The notes: generated by a model not told the origin, from the letters alone. A stretch of 32,024 nt of DNA from Komarekiella atlantica HA4396-MV6 (GCA_019359395.1 JAHHHK010000053.1:1-32024); one strand, 5' to 3'. Shown: positions 8,002-15,827, counted from the stretch's first letter. Numbers and translations are program-made.

Positions 8002-8372
8002 TACCGCTTTCCTTTCTGGCTAAATTTCTCGTAATCTGGACAAAATTCGCCCTCTACGCCGCTTGGATGTATTCCACAAACGAGCATTACTCCTCCATAT
8101 TTAATCCCGTGAAAATTCTTGCAACCCCTGCAAGTTTTTGGTACAGATTTACGCTTTTCTTCTAAAGTTATTTCGATGTTTAATTCGATTTCTTTCTCGA
8201 TCTGAACTTGATACAAACGGCTGGCAGCTAACAAAGACCCTCCCCCAATCAATAATGAGCCAGCAATCAAACTTTTGGCACTTGTCCCTTTGAATAAAAT
8301 TGTGCCTCCGATAAGTGCTGCTGTCAGTCCCAACGCTCCAGCACAAATGTTGAGATATTTGAGGTTTAGCAT
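8001..8372 (-). CDS. Membrane-anchored Cys-rich (zinc-ribbon-like) protein
   Basis: This 123-residue protein has two hydrophobic Gly/Ala-rich helices (about residues 6-27 and 34-55), a charged linker (56-78) and a compact C-terminal module. The module has C81-x2-C84, H88, C99-G-I-H102 and C111-P-D, a pattern I recognise as a recurrent small cyanobacterial domain of the form CxGCxxFHG...LVCGIHP...GExCPD. The four Cys could bind zinc or an Fe-S cluster. The soluble part probably faces the cytoplasm. It lies in an operon with another two-helix membrane protein. Function unknown. Confidence 0.65.
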   Translation of the reverse strand: MLNLKYLNICAGALGLTAALIGGTILFKGTSAKSLIAGSLLIGGGSLLAASRLYQVQIEKEIELNIEITLEEKRKSVPKTCRGCKNFHGIKYGGVMLVCGIHPSGVEGEFCPDYEKFSQKGKR

Positions 8373-8381
8373 TTCTTCTTC

Positions 8382-8744
8382 CTATTTATAATCAACATCA
8401 TCGCTCAACATTCCGCCTAGAATTGCACTCCCTAAAAATACTGAAAATGCTACTGTCATTCCTCCCAGACAAACATTTGTCTGCGCCTTCCAATCATGCA
8501 AACGAAGTATCGTTAGTTCCGAGTTAGCGTCAATAATCGCAATCCCGTAACAGCCCAACGCTGCTACCCCTAAAAACCCAGTCGTCAATAATGAACCAGT
8601 TAATAATAACTTTAAAGCTCGGTCAATAAATTTGAGCATTTTATGACGTTTGATAGTACGGCGATCGCGCACGATTATTCTCCTTTGCTCTGTGTACTCA
8701 ATTTGTCTTTTTCGCCTAACTTGAACAAGTTCTTTACTAGTCAT
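8382..8744 (-). CDS. Two-helix membrane protein with basic N-terminus
   Basis: This 120-residue protein has a strongly basic N-terminus (residues 9-39, many Arg/Lys), then two membrane helices (about 45-70 and 91-112) separated by a short polar loop with Asp and Trp. By the positive-inside rule both ends should be cytoplasmic. A GGAA ribosome-binding site precedes the ATG. It is followed 9 bases later by the Cys-rich membrane gene, and the two could form a small membrane complex. No family is recognised. Confidence 0.6.
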   Translation of the reverse strand: MTSKELVQVRRKRQIEYTEQRRIIVRDRRTIKRHKMLKFIDRALKLLLTGSLLTTGFLGVAALGCYGIAIIDANSELTILRLHDWKAQTNVCLGGMTVAFSVFLGSAILGGMLSDDVDYK

Positions 8745-8811
8745 GTTGCTTCCTTAATATGTGTGAAAAAAAAAGAAAAGCAGCACTAAACTGCCTTTCT
8801 CAAATCTGATG

Positions 8812-9612
8812 TCAATTAGAACTGACTGCAACGGGCTGTAGAATTTGCTGCATCCAGGATTTAATAGCTGCAATTTCATCAGTGCGATCGCTAGCCACAC
8901 TTAGCACTTGTTGTTGATATGAAGATTCAGCAAATCGATGCTCGATTTTATCGTCCGCCCAAGCTAGACACATGATTTTCACCAGTTCGTCAACCTTGCT
9001 GGTATCAAGTTGGCTAGGGCACTCTACATCCTGAAATTGCAAATATTCTTTGACCAAATCAACTGGATAATTAAGCAAAGTGCGGATTTCTCGGATTCTT
9101 AAGTCTTGAGGATGTGGTGGAATTTTAAGTTGTGATGTTTGTCCAGTTATCCGAGATTGAAGGCTAGTAATGATTGTTGCCCAATCAGCATCTTTATCCC
9201 ACTCCCTGCGAAATCTAGTTTTAGTTTGTGCATTATATAGCCGACAAAAGACCACATTCTCTTCCCCAGGAGTAGCAGCAATTACTAAAGGTTTAGAGAA
9301 GTCCTCAACAAGTGAAGCTGCTAAAAGAAATGTTTTAGCGAAGTTGGTTTCTACACCTGTTCGGATAATATAAACTTCATCAGCAGCAACAACAATATCT
9401 AACTTAACGTTGTCCTTCCCTTTAAATTCCTTTGTTGTCAATCGCAGTTCAGATAAATAACCAGTTAATCCTGTTTGGGATACAGGAATCGTTTCATTAT
9501 TATTGATATCGTAACGATACCATAAATAAGATTCACCACTCAGTTCTCCATTTTTTACGTATAAATAAATGGGTTCAGATGGGTTACATAAACCTAATTT
9601 AATTTCAGTCAT
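8812..9612 (-). CDS. Hypothetical protein, possibly OB-fold nucleic-acid-binding
   Basis: This 266-residue protein has a beta-rich N-terminal half (residues 1-130) with the pattern GYLSELRLTTKEFKGKDNVK and then a strand with VEDF-type continuation. This reminded me of OB-fold ssDNA-binding-like proteins on cyanobacterial plasmids. The C-terminal half is helical with a conserved-looking Cys/Trp/Asp segment. The start is supported by GGAG about 11 bases upstream, and the gene follows the 89-residue gene by two bases. The OB-fold idea is a weak impression only. It probably participates in DNA metabolism of the element. Confidence 0.55.
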   Translation of the reverse strand: MTEIKLGLCNPSEPIYLYVKNGELSGESYLWYRYDINNNETIPVSQTGLTGYLSELRLTTKEFKGKDNVKLDIVVAADEVYIIRTGVETNFAKTFLLAASLVEDFSKPLVIAATPGEENVVFCRLYNAQTKTRFRREWDKDADWATIITSLQSRITGQTSQLKIPPHPQDLRIREIRTLLNYPVDLVKEYLQFQDVECPSQLDTSKVDELVKIMCLAWADDKIEHRFAESSYQQQVLSVASDRTDEIAAIKSWMQQILQPVAVSSN

Positions 9613-9614
9613 AA

Positions 9615-9884
9615 TTAAAAATTCTCCAATTCGTCGTGAGCTTGATTCTTGGCAGATTGTTTGTAAATTTTGGCTTTATTCATTTGATAAGCTGATTCTT
9701 TTATTACAGGTATAGCCGCTTCTTTTACTGAAGCTTTCGCTTGCTCAAATAAAAACTGAGTTGCGCCCTCTGCATCTTCTGCTGGGTCTATTTGCCCCCA
9801 CAGAGAACAACCTATTTCCAATGATTCGTAATCACCCAAATTGAATTTTCTCTGATATGTTACAGAGATTGTTTTGATTTCCAT
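9615..9884 (-). CDS. Conserved-looking small protein next to the OB-fold-like gene
   Basis: This 89-residue protein begins with a beta strand followed by YQRKFNLGDYESLEIG, an arrangement I have seen in small proteins of cyanobacterial plasmids and phages. An acidic loop (DPAEDAEGA) and a long C-terminal helix follow. It is immediately upstream of, and probably cotranscribed with, the 266-residue gene, so the pair may work together on DNA. No enzyme motif is visible. Confidence 0.6.
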   Translation of the reverse strand: MEIKTISVTYQRKFNLGDYESLEIGCSLWGQIDPAEDAEGATQFLFEQAKASVKEAAIPVIKESAYQMNKAKIYKQSAKNQAHDELENF

Positions 9885-9926
9885 ACGAGTTACTTCAAAT
9901 ATCTCACAAAGTTTAAGCGCAGCTTT

Positions 9927-10124
9927 TTATCTATTACGCTCGACAACTGATAACAAAAACCCGCATCCAGTATTCTGAACTTTTACCAGTCCACGATCTA
10001 CCAAAGATTGAATAACTGTCCTCGGAGAATGAATACTATGCAAAGGAACAGAACCACCATGACATCGAAGCGAATGCAACAAATTATCTGCTGTCAATTC
10101 AGAGCAGTTTTGTTTTTTAGGCAT
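9927..10124 (-). CDS. Small winged-helix-like protein
   Basis: I choose the ATG at 10124 because AAGGA lies 7 bases upstream, rather than a TTG at 10151. The 65-residue product reads as helix, turn, helix, then a strand pair (SPRTVIQSLVDRGLVKVQ, followed by GCGFLLSVVERNR), a pattern common in small winged-helix transcription regulators. It is divergent from the Rpn gene across about 85 bases and could control either side. The assignment rests on pattern only. Confidence 0.5.
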   Translation of the reverse strand: MPKKQNCSELTADNLLHSLRCHGGSVPLHSIHSPRTVIQSLVDRGLVKVQNTGCGFLLSVVERNR

Positions 10125-10208
10125 GGTTTTATCCTTCAATTTTTCATACAATATTCAATGATAAAGAAATCAAAAACTTCATCTACTAACTCCATCAATT
10201 TATGAGCA

Positions 10209-11000
10209 ATGTTTGACAATACTTGTAAATTTATTGCTGAACTGTATTCTCCTGATTTTGCGACTTGGCTATTAGGAGAACCTATCACTTTGACAAAGTT
10301 AAGCCCGACAGAATTATCAATAGAACCGATTCGGGCTGATGCTTTAATATTGTTGCAATCAGATGAAGTTGTTCTCCACATAGAGTTTCAGACCGAACCT
10401 GATAAAGATATGGGTTTTCGGATGGCTGATTATTACTTGCGGATTTATCGTCGCTTTCCCCATAAACGAATACACCAAGTTGTGATTTATCTAGATAAAA
10501 CTAAGTCCGAGGAAGTTTATAAAACTACCTTTACTACCGAAAAATTCCGGCATGAATTTGGCGTGATTCGTCTGTGGGAACAACCTACTTCAAATTTCTT
10601 GAGAACCCCAGGATTGTTGCCATTCGCTGTATTAAGTGCGACCGAAAATAAAGCTAGTACACTACAACAGGTGGCGGCGGCTGTTGATAAGATTAGTGAA
10701 AGACGAACACAAAGTAATATTTCTGCTGCTGCCGCAATTCTGGCTGGGTTAGTATTAGAACAAGAATTAATTGGGCGTTTATTCAGGAGGGACATTATGC
10801 GCGAATCAATCATTTATCAGTCAATTCTAAGCGAAGGTAAAGAAGAAGGGCGAGAAGAAGGAAGTCAACAAAAAGCTCGTCAAATCGCTCTCAACTTACT
10901 AGCAGAAGGCATGAGTGTTGACGCGATCGCACGGATAACTGGATTATCAGTAGAAATGGTGCAACAGTTGCAACAGCAAGAACCCGACAATCAAGATTAA
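10209..11000 (+). CDS. Rpn family PD-(D/E)XK nuclease / putative transposase
   Basis: This 263-residue protein has the layout of Rpn/DUF4351-type proteins common in cyanobacteria. The N-terminal nuclease core contains D44 (RADALILL) and E59-F-Q61 (HIEFQTEPD), the acidic and ExQ positions of a PD-(D/E)XK active site. The pattern continues with a YYLRIYRRFP segment and VVIYLDKT. The C-terminus is helical with a charged EGKEEGREEG stretch and a terminal HTH-like motif (GMSVDAIARITGLS). Rpn proteins of other bacteria are reported as DNA endonucleases that promote recombination; a defence role has also been proposed. It is the only plus-strand gene in this stretch, and its last bases overlap a remnant gene on the other strand. 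Confidence 0.85.
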   Translation: MFDNTCKFIAELYSPDFATWLLGEPITLTKLSPTELSIEPIRADALILLQSDEVVLHIEFQTEPDKDMGFRMADYYLRIYRRFPHKRIHQVVIYLDKTKSEEVYKTTFTTEKFRHEFGVIRLWEQPTSNFLRTPGLLPFAVLSATENKASTLQQVAAAVDKISERRTQSNISAAAAILAGLVLEQELIGRLFRRDIMRESIIYQSILSEGKEEGREEGSQQKARQIALNLLAEGMSVDAIARITGLSVEMVQQLQQQEPDNQD

Positions 11001-11090
11001 GCTGCTTCCAGTTCCACAGCTTTTTGTCTTGGCTTATCCGTAACCTTAACAAAACTCTCCAGCCTCACCTTATTTAACCAGTGCGTTAAG
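10977..11090. repeat. Diverged direct repeat, copy 1 (second copy at 11329-11444)
   Basis: The sequence running from CAAGAACCCGACAA through the Rpn stop, the convergent gene stop and its last 30 codons to CCAGTGCGTTA occurs again about 352 bases to the right. The copies start near-identical and then diverge. The second copy begins with the Rpn tail (encoding QEPDKQD-stop) although no Rpn gene precedes it there. Confidence 0.7.
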
Positions 11091-11092
11091 TA
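10997..11092 (-). pseudogene. 3' remnant of a paralogue of the 11349-11648 gene
   Basis: Read leftwards, this stretch encodes a fragment beginning YLTHW-N-V and ending RQKAVELEAA-stop, clearly homologous to the C-terminus of the intact gene whose tail reads LTHW-N-V ... RQEAVELEAA. Only about 30 codons remain. Its stop codon overlaps the Rpn stop, exactly as in the second copy of the junction near 11349. It is evidence of a duplication followed by decay. Confidence 0.65.
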
Positions 11093-11277
11093 TTCTCTGT
11101 TATGCCGTTAACTGCTTTCATCTCGGCTTTTTCGGCTTGTTCATGAAGCTGATTTTGTGCCACTTGTACAAACTCATAAATTTTATCTATTTCTTCGTCA
11201 TATTCATGCTCCTCACTGTACTGAGCTAACTTCTCAAGGGCTAGAGCCAAATTGTTACGTGCTGAGTCAATATTCAT
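11086..11277 (-). CDS. Small acidic helical protein
   Basis: This 63-residue, probably all-helical protein is rich in Glu, Ala and Asn, with YSEEHEYDEEIDKIYEFV at its centre. No ribosome-binding site is visible before the ATG. It lies between the two copies of the junction repeat, and its last codons run into the remnant gene, so it may be a survivor of the duplicated segment. Similar short acidic helical proteins occur widely in Nostoc plasmids. Function unknown. Confidence 0.45.
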   Translation of the reverse strand: MNIDSARNNLALALEKLAQYSEEHEYDEEIDKIYEFVQVAQNQLHEQAEKAEMKAVNGITENT

Positions 11278-11348
11278 CGCGCTTATTGTCCGTATTATTT
11301 TGTTATTCTATACTGCAACTTATTCGGTCAAGAACCCGACAAACAAGA

Positions 11349-11648
11349 TTAAGCAGCTTCCAGTTCTACAGCCTCCTGTCTTACTACTGCGTTCTCTGGC
11401 TTGGCGTACCTGATTTTGTCCACCTCATTCGACCAGTGCGTTAGATGCTGAAAAACCAAACCCAGCATTGAATTATCCTTGTACACGCGATAAACCCTAG
11501 GACAAGCTCCTTTTACGTACACCAGTTTGTAACCTGAAATCTTCAACACCTCTGCATTCGGGTCGGTTGGAGACAGAAGTATTTTCTCTTGGGATTCATC
11601 CAACTCGGCTTCTTGAAGGCAGTCCGTAATGATTGTATTGTGTGGCAT
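11349..11648 (-). CDS. Hypothetical protein, intact copy of a duplicated gene
   Basis: I place the start at the ATG at 11648. The frame is open to 11804, but the upstream 150 bases form several hairpins and read as low-complexity Ser/Thr-rich sequence. The 99-residue protein contains a beta-rich core (ISGYKLVYVKGACPRVYRVY) followed by a helix and the charged tail ending AVELEAA. A diverged C-terminal copy lies at 10997-11092. Family not recognised; a role with the neighbouring Rpn gene is possible because the pair was duplicated together at its junction. Confidence 0.55.
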   Translation of the reverse strand: MPHNTIITDCLQEAELDESQEKILLSPTDPNAEVLKISGYKLVYVKGACPRVYRVYKDNSMLGLVFQHLTHWSNEVDKIRYAKPENAVVRQEAVELEAA

Positions 11649-11669
11649 TATTTTAACTAATAAGGAAGA

Positions 11670-11800
11670 AGAAAGAGGGAAGACGGAAGAAGTTCTTCCC
11701 TCTGACGAATTGCGACCAGAGGGAGTAAGGGTCTGAGTCCCCGACTGAATCAAAGATTCAGTGGCATCTATTTGAGTGGGGTCAGAATCCCCATTCAAAT
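11670..11800. repeat. Cluster of hairpins in the leader of the 11349-11648 gene
   Basis: In about 130 bases there are at least four hairpins. GAGGGAAG pairs with CTTCCCTC near 11670-11700. CCCTCTG/CAGAGGG spans 11697-11723. ACTGAATC-AAA-GATTCAGT is at 11744-11762. An 11-bp stem with one mismatch, TTTGAGTGGGG/CCCCATTCAAA, is at 11771-11799. Two are alternatives of each other because they share bases. They may act as attenuators or be small dispersed palindromes. Confidence 0.5.
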
Positions 11801-11915
11801 TCATCCTTCTTCCTCCTTCCTCCGAACATCTTCCTTCAGTTTCAATTGTCAGAAATTTCGTTGTAGGGGCGATTGCATATCCTCTCGGTTAGCAATCGCC
11901 TTTCTCACCTTGGAA

Positions 11916-12491
11916 CTAAGCCGCGACTGCTACTCTTACTCCCAAGGATGCCACCGCTATCTCTGCGGTATGGGCAAACTGATTGCAGCCCAGTTGAGTA
12001 CGTCTGGCATACCACAAACCTTGAGCATTACACCCAACCAATCCAATGCATTGCCGGTCTTGATAAAGTTTGGTGCTGAACGATAGCCAATCAATTTGTC
12101 CTGTCTGAATCCCAAACTTGTTGCAAACTATTGATAATTCCTCATGCAGGCGCTCGTTGCGTTCCAGTGGGGTTTCGGGAAGACTGGCTTTGACCTGTTG
12201 CACTCTTGTAGCGAACCAGTTCCGATCAAAGGGTAGCCGTCCGCCATCCACGAATTGCACCCATACTGTAATTCCGCTTTCAATCCAGATGGTGCGGATA
12301 GTTTCGGGCTGTTCCTGAATAATCTCACCTATGATGCGGCGATCGCGAGATGTCAGGGGGTCTTGGGTGGGGACTATGGCTTCGGATTGGGTTATGGATT
12401 GCTCATCTTGAAAGGAAGGATTAGTAACTGTGGTTAACGTGTTGAACTTGAAGCTTGAAGGTGCTTGCTGTCTAGAGAGAACTTGGGTCAT
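11916..12491 (-). CDS. Hypothetical protein
   Basis: This 191-residue protein has a Ser/Thr/Gln-rich flexible N-terminus (1-45), then a folded region with strands and helices (about 50-190), including the pattern ETIRTIWIESGITVWVQFVDGGRLPFDRNW and a C-terminal Cys/Gly-rich portion. It is preceded by TAATAATAATCTCC, whose complement supplies a GGAG ribosome-binding site. A 14-bp perfect hairpin lies 27 bases upstream of the start. No family is recognised. Confidence 0.6.
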   Translation of the reverse strand: MTQVLSRQQAPSSFKFNTLTTVTNPSFQDEQSITQSEAIVPTQDPLTSRDRRIIGEIIQEQPETIRTIWIESGITVWVQFVDGGRLPFDRNWFATRVQQVKASLPETPLERNERLHEELSIVCNKFGIQTGQIDWLSFSTKLYQDRQCIGLVGCNAQGLWYARRTQLGCNQFAHTAEIAVASLGVRVAVAA

Positions 12492-12517
12492 AATAATAAT
12501 CTCCTTTAATTAGGGTA

Positions 12518-12563
12518 AAAAGGTAAGCGCTTGAGTTTTCCAGGCTATGAGCGCTTACCTTTT
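12518..12563. promoter_or_regulatory. Long perfect hairpin between divergent genes
   Basis: AAAAGGTAAGCGCT (12518-12531) pairs perfectly with AGCGCTTACCTTTT (12550-12563) around an 18-base loop. Each strand ends in four or more T residues, so it could terminate transcription in both directions. Because it lies between two divergent genes, not between convergent ones, an operator or attenuator role is at least as likely. Confidence 0.55.
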
Positions 12564-12602
12564 GTTGTCTATGTATTTATTGTATGGGCAAATAGCTAGT
12601 TT

Positions 12603-12624
12603 GTCAATACAAACAGTCAATACA
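12603..12624. promoter_or_regulatory. Tandem GTCAATACA repeats, possible RHH operator
   Basis: GTCAATACA occurs at 12603-12611 and 12616-12624, 13 bases apart, in the region upstream of the ribbon-helix-helix gene. A third TCAATACAAA is found at about 13074, ahead of the 46-residue peptide. RHH repressors commonly bind short direct repeats in their own promoter, so autoregulation is a reasonable guess. Confidence 0.35.
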
Positions 12625-12679
12625 GTTGTAAAGACACTTGAAATATGGTTAAGCTAGGAATGCAGAATCATTGAAAGGT

Positions 12680-12949
12680 ATGGCTAAAAGCAGAATTTTT
12701 ATATCGATTGAAACTACTGGTGAAATAAGGGAAGCATTAAAGCGCAAGGCTACTTCCGAGGGTAAGACCGTAACTGAAGTTGTCTCACAAATGATCAACG
12801 AGTACCTAAATACGTCGGTAACAAAAGAACCCCAAGGTACGAACGTGATTGATTTGCAGCAAAAAGTTCAGGAAATGCAGCAAATTATTGAGGAACATAC
12901 ACAGCTATTAAACAAGCACCAGCAATGCTTGGGGGAATTATCAGCCTGA
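12680..12949 (+). CDS. Ribbon-helix-helix DNA-binding protein with coiled-coil tail
   Basis: This 89-residue protein has an RHH-type N-terminus: the strand SRIFISIE, then helix A (TGEIREALKRKATSEG) and helix B (VTEVVSQMINEYL). A Gln/Leu-rich coiled coil (about residues 45-80) probably mediates oligomerisation. The family includes CopG/ParG/omega-type plasmid copy-number and partition regulators, so autorepression or plasmid maintenance is a sensible inference. A TTG at 12671 is an alternative start. It is followed by a hairpin and then a terminator at 13010-13040. Confidence 0.7.
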   Translation: MAKSRIFISIETTGEIREALKRKATSEGKTVTEVVSQMINEYLNTSVTKEPQGTNVIDLQQKVQEMQQIIEEHTQLLNKHQQCLGELSA

Positions 12950-12972
12950 GAGAACAAAACCAAGCTCTCAGG
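12945..12972 (+). other. Hairpin at the end of the RHH gene
   Basis: CCTGAGAG (12945-12952) pairs with CTCTCAGG (12965-12972), overlapping the stop codon. No T-run follows, so it is more likely an mRNA stabilising hairpin than a terminator. Confidence 0.4.
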
Positions 12973-13009
12973 CGTACTCATCAACAATTATTAAAACTTC
13001 TTAAGGACA

Positions 13010-13040
13010 AACCCGCTGACCATTCAGCGGGTTAAGTTTT
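13010..13040 (+). terminator. Strong Rho-independent terminator
   Basis: AACCCGCTGA (13010-13019), loop CCAT, and TCAGCGGGTT (13024-13033) form a perfect 10-bp GC-rich stem followed by AAGTTTTTTGG. It ends the RHH transcript. Confidence 0.85.
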
Positions 13041-13143
13041 TTGGAGAGAGTTATGTATGGAAAATGTATGTATAATCAATACAAAGGCTGATTATTATTA
13101 AGGCAATCATCTAAATCTCAACGAACTTTATAGTGCTAATGAA

Positions 13144-13284
13144 ATGAGGGATTTACGAATGGATGTTACTCAATTACAAGAGTTTCAACAAACAGTCACC
13201 ACTCGGCTTGACCGGATTAATGAAGTGTTGGATTACCTTATCATGCAATTCGGCAATGGAGCAGGAAACGAGCAATCTGAGTAA
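13144..13284 (+). CDS. 46-residue coiled-coil peptide
   Basis: An open frame from ATG 13144 to TAA 13284 encodes 46 residues with a clear heptad pattern (VTQLQEFQQTVTTRLDRINEV, then LDYLIM) and a short Gly/Asn/Glu tail. A second ATG five codons in could be the true start. TATAATCAATACAAA upstream could supply a promoter. The resemblance to the coiled-coil tail of the RHH protein upstream suggests it may pair with it, but that is speculation. It sits after the terminator at 13010-13040 and before a region with two HIP1 octamers. Confidence 0.5.
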   Translation: MRDLRMDVTQLQEFQQTVTTRLDRINEVLDYLIMQFGNGAGNEQSE

Positions 13285-13480
13285 TTATTACCCCTGCTAG
13301 CTAGTAAAAGCGATCGCCCGCCGGCAAGCTGTGCGATCGCCTGCTCAATCCGTTAACGACAAAGTGAGCTAACTATAATGCTGACATACTTTTGGTATGA
13401 CTTCCAGTTCAGCTAAAAACTCACTTTGGCGCTCATGAAACCCCAACTGTTTCCAGCATTTACCATAGTGGGCAATAAAT

Positions 13481-15115
13481 ATGCTGACACTAGAACCAGA
13501 AATAATTTCAACCCTTGACTACACTAATCTCAACATCAGCATCCAAGAAACATTTGCTGCCATAGACAGGTTCGAGTGGCAGGCATCCGATGAACTGCGG
13601 CTGATGCGAGATAACGGCTATTTCCAAGATGGTGCATACACTAGCTTTGAGGATTACTGCGAAAGTGAGTTGACCAAACACGGTGGATATCGCCGGGTCA
13701 AGGATCTATTTGCAGCAAAGCGAGTAGTTGATATTCTGCCCGACGATCTGAAAGATAAGATCACCAAACCTTCCCAAACTCGCCCCCTACTCCGACTGGT
13801 CAAAACTCCCGACAAGTTGGAGCAAGCTGTTGCGATCGCAGCCCAAGAAAAACCCTTTCCTACAGCTGCGGACTTCGCCAAAGCAGTACAACAGGTTGCT
13901 CCAACAGCTAAACGCACCACAAAAAAAGAAAAAAGTCAAACGCAATTGTGTAATTCGGTCACGGTTTCATCACAATCGCATCCTCGTTTTGGGGAATCGG
14001 GAGTGATTGAAGCAGATGCACCAAACGTTTGGCAGCAGATTGTCACATTTGCTGATGGTGAGAAGCTGCTGATCAATAATGAGGATTTAGATGCTGCCAG
14101 CGTTCCATTCCCCAGAGAAAGAACATATCCAGCCGAGTATGCCGAGGCGATCGCTGCTATTGAAGAACGCCATAAACAGGAACTAGAGCGACTTTCCCAG
14201 GAATTGAGGATTGGCTTGCAGGTAGAAGCGACTGCCAAAGCTGAGGAACAAGTACAAGAGCAAATCTCATCCTTGCAAAACCTGTTTCAGCAGCAGAAAC
14301 AAGAAAACATCCAGTTGCAGCAACGGCTTTTCGAGTTAGACGGATTGAGGCAGTTAGGACTTGAGAACCAACGATTGCAACGGCGTATTCAGGAATTAGA
14401 ACACTCTGTACAACAACATCCTAGCCAACAGTGGGAAAATACTCTCACCCAGCAGGCAACCAAGGCGCTAAACAAAGAAGTTAAACAAGCTCTGGATCAG
14501 ACAATCGACTTGCGATCGCTAGCCCAAGAACCGCCTAAAGAGAATGCTCAAGAATGCTTACGCTTGATGGGTCTGGCCTTGGGGAATCTCGCTAGCGCCA
14601 TGAATAACACCCAAGCGCTTGAAGCTGCGGCGATAATTCTGGGCAGTGAACCAACACCAAGTGCGATCGCTCAAAGAGCCGAACAATTACAACTGCTGCC
14701 CCAAGCGGTTAGTGAGATTCGGCGGGTGCTGTCAAAGCCAGAGCGTAGTTGGTGGGACTATTTAGAAGTGGCGCAGGAGTATGAGGCTATCAAAAATGAC
14801 TACTGGGCGGAGTTAACTACACAAGAGGCAGAGTTAATCACTGCTTTGGAGAAAGCCGAATTCTCCAAAATTAAGAAACCATCGGTTCTTCACGAAACCC
14901 CTGCCGAGTCCGGTTCTTCTAATTGCGCTCTTGTTATTGGACTTGGTTCTATCGTTGCCCATGCCGACCCATACCGTACTTTATATGTGGAACGCGGTGA
15001 AGTCGTGGAGGATTTGGGCGGGGAGTTGGTAGTTGCATGGGATTGCTGGCGAAACGAGTCCAAAAAAACTGACAGGTATTTCCGAGATGAATTGCGATTC
15101 TGGCAACCTCAATAG
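13481..15115 (+). CDS. DNA-binding protein with long coiled coil, possible plasmid maintenance factor
   Basis: This 544-residue protein has an N-terminal region (about residues 18-85: AAIDRFEWQASDELRLMRDNG then FEDYCESELTKHGGYRRVKDL) that matches the FEDYC-x-RW-type HTH domain found in many phage and plasmid proteins. A basic, Lys/Thr-rich linker (140-155) follows, and then an SH3/KOW-like segment (165-205). A long coiled coil (about 222-312), a helical region and a second KOW-like C-terminal segment (485-510) complete it. The architecture (DNA-binding head plus coiled coil) recalls plasmid partition or KfrA-type proteins. The partner gene downstream is the one interrupted by the transposon. 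Role inferred from architecture. Confidence 0.65.
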   Translation: MLTLEPEIISTLDYTNLNISIQETFAAIDRFEWQASDELRLMRDNGYFQDGAYTSFEDYCESELTKHGGYRRVKDLFAAKRVVDILPDDLKDKITKPSQTRPLLRLVKTPDKLEQAVAIAAQEKPFPTAADFAKAVQQVAPTAKRTTKKEKSQTQLCNSVTVSSQSHPRFGESGVIEADAPNVWQQIVTFADGEKLLINNEDLDAASVPFPRERTYPAEYAEAIAAIEERHKQELERLSQELRIGLQVEATAKAEEQVQEQISSLQNLFQQQKQENIQLQQRLFELDGLRQLGLENQRLQRRIQELEHSVQQHPSQQWENTLTQQATKALNKEVKQALDQTIDLRSLAQEPPKENAQECLRLMGLALGNLASAMNNTQALEAAAIILGSEPTPSAIAQRAEQLQLLPQAVSEIRRVLSKPERSWWDYLEVAQEYEAIKNDYWAELTTQEAELITALEKAEFSKIKKPSVLHETPAESGSSNCALVIGLGSIVAHADPYRTLYVERGEVVEDLGGELVVAWDCWRNESKKTDRYFRDELRFWQPQ

Positions 15116-15688
15116 GCTTTCAATGTATCGGTAACTTTTTAGACAAATAAGTGCAAGTACCAAGCCCCGCATCACAGTGGGGGAAATTTCCGTGCGTCAA
15201 TAAAAACAGGAGATTGTAAAATGACTACCAAATCTAAACAGTCCACTGGCTCAAAACTAAATCATCCTCACATAATTATCCCGTCAGAGGACACCACATG
15301 GGCAATCAGTCAAAAACCATTTGTACTGAGATTTTGGCAGCAGTGTTGGCTAGCTGACCCATTCGGCTCACGCTGGATGAAGTTAGTGACTAATTTGAGT
15401 GACTCAGCTTTTAGATTGGCCAGAAGAGTATTGGAAGCAGCTGGTTTGTTTGTATTTCGTCGTCTCAGCTGTGGCAGTGATGGCAGAACATCAGTTTGGG
15501 AAGTGAAAAATCTGCATGGTGCGCGAGTTAAAGATTTTTGGCAAAGCGAGAAAAATGAAGTGGATACCGCCTCAAATAAAGCGGATAACATTTCAATTAA
15601 AGCGAATACCGCAACTAATGAAACGAATATTATAACTCAAAACCAGTCAGAGCAAGGGTTTGGTGAACACTCACGAACTCCTCAGAAA

Positions 15689-15723
15689 CACCTAACGAAC
15701 TCTTCAAAAGAGTTCGTTAGGTG
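15689..15723. repeat. 16-bp perfect palindrome inside coding sequence
   Basis: CACCTAACGAACTCTT (15689-15704), loop CAA, then AAGAGTTCGTTAGGTG (15708-15723). It lies within the linker of the split gene and is followed by two more triloop hairpins at 15828-15856 and 15877-15891. Confidence 0.7.
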
Positions 15724-15827
15724 TGATTCTTCCACGCTTTTAGGAAATTCGCGTGTAGAGGTGACGGCTGACGCGTCTTTAGGGGGCGCGTCGCCTCCAG
15801 TAATCGAGGGCGTGGAAGAAGCGGAAA

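Noticed and set aside
11649-11804. N-terminal extension of the gene ending at 11349
   Set aside because: The stretch is low-complexity and full of hairpins, and the ATG at 11648 begins conserved-looking sequence. I could not exclude a longer protein.
12118-12437. Plus-strand frames over the 191-residue gene
   Set aside because: Overlapping shadows with no ribosome-binding site or recognisable composition.
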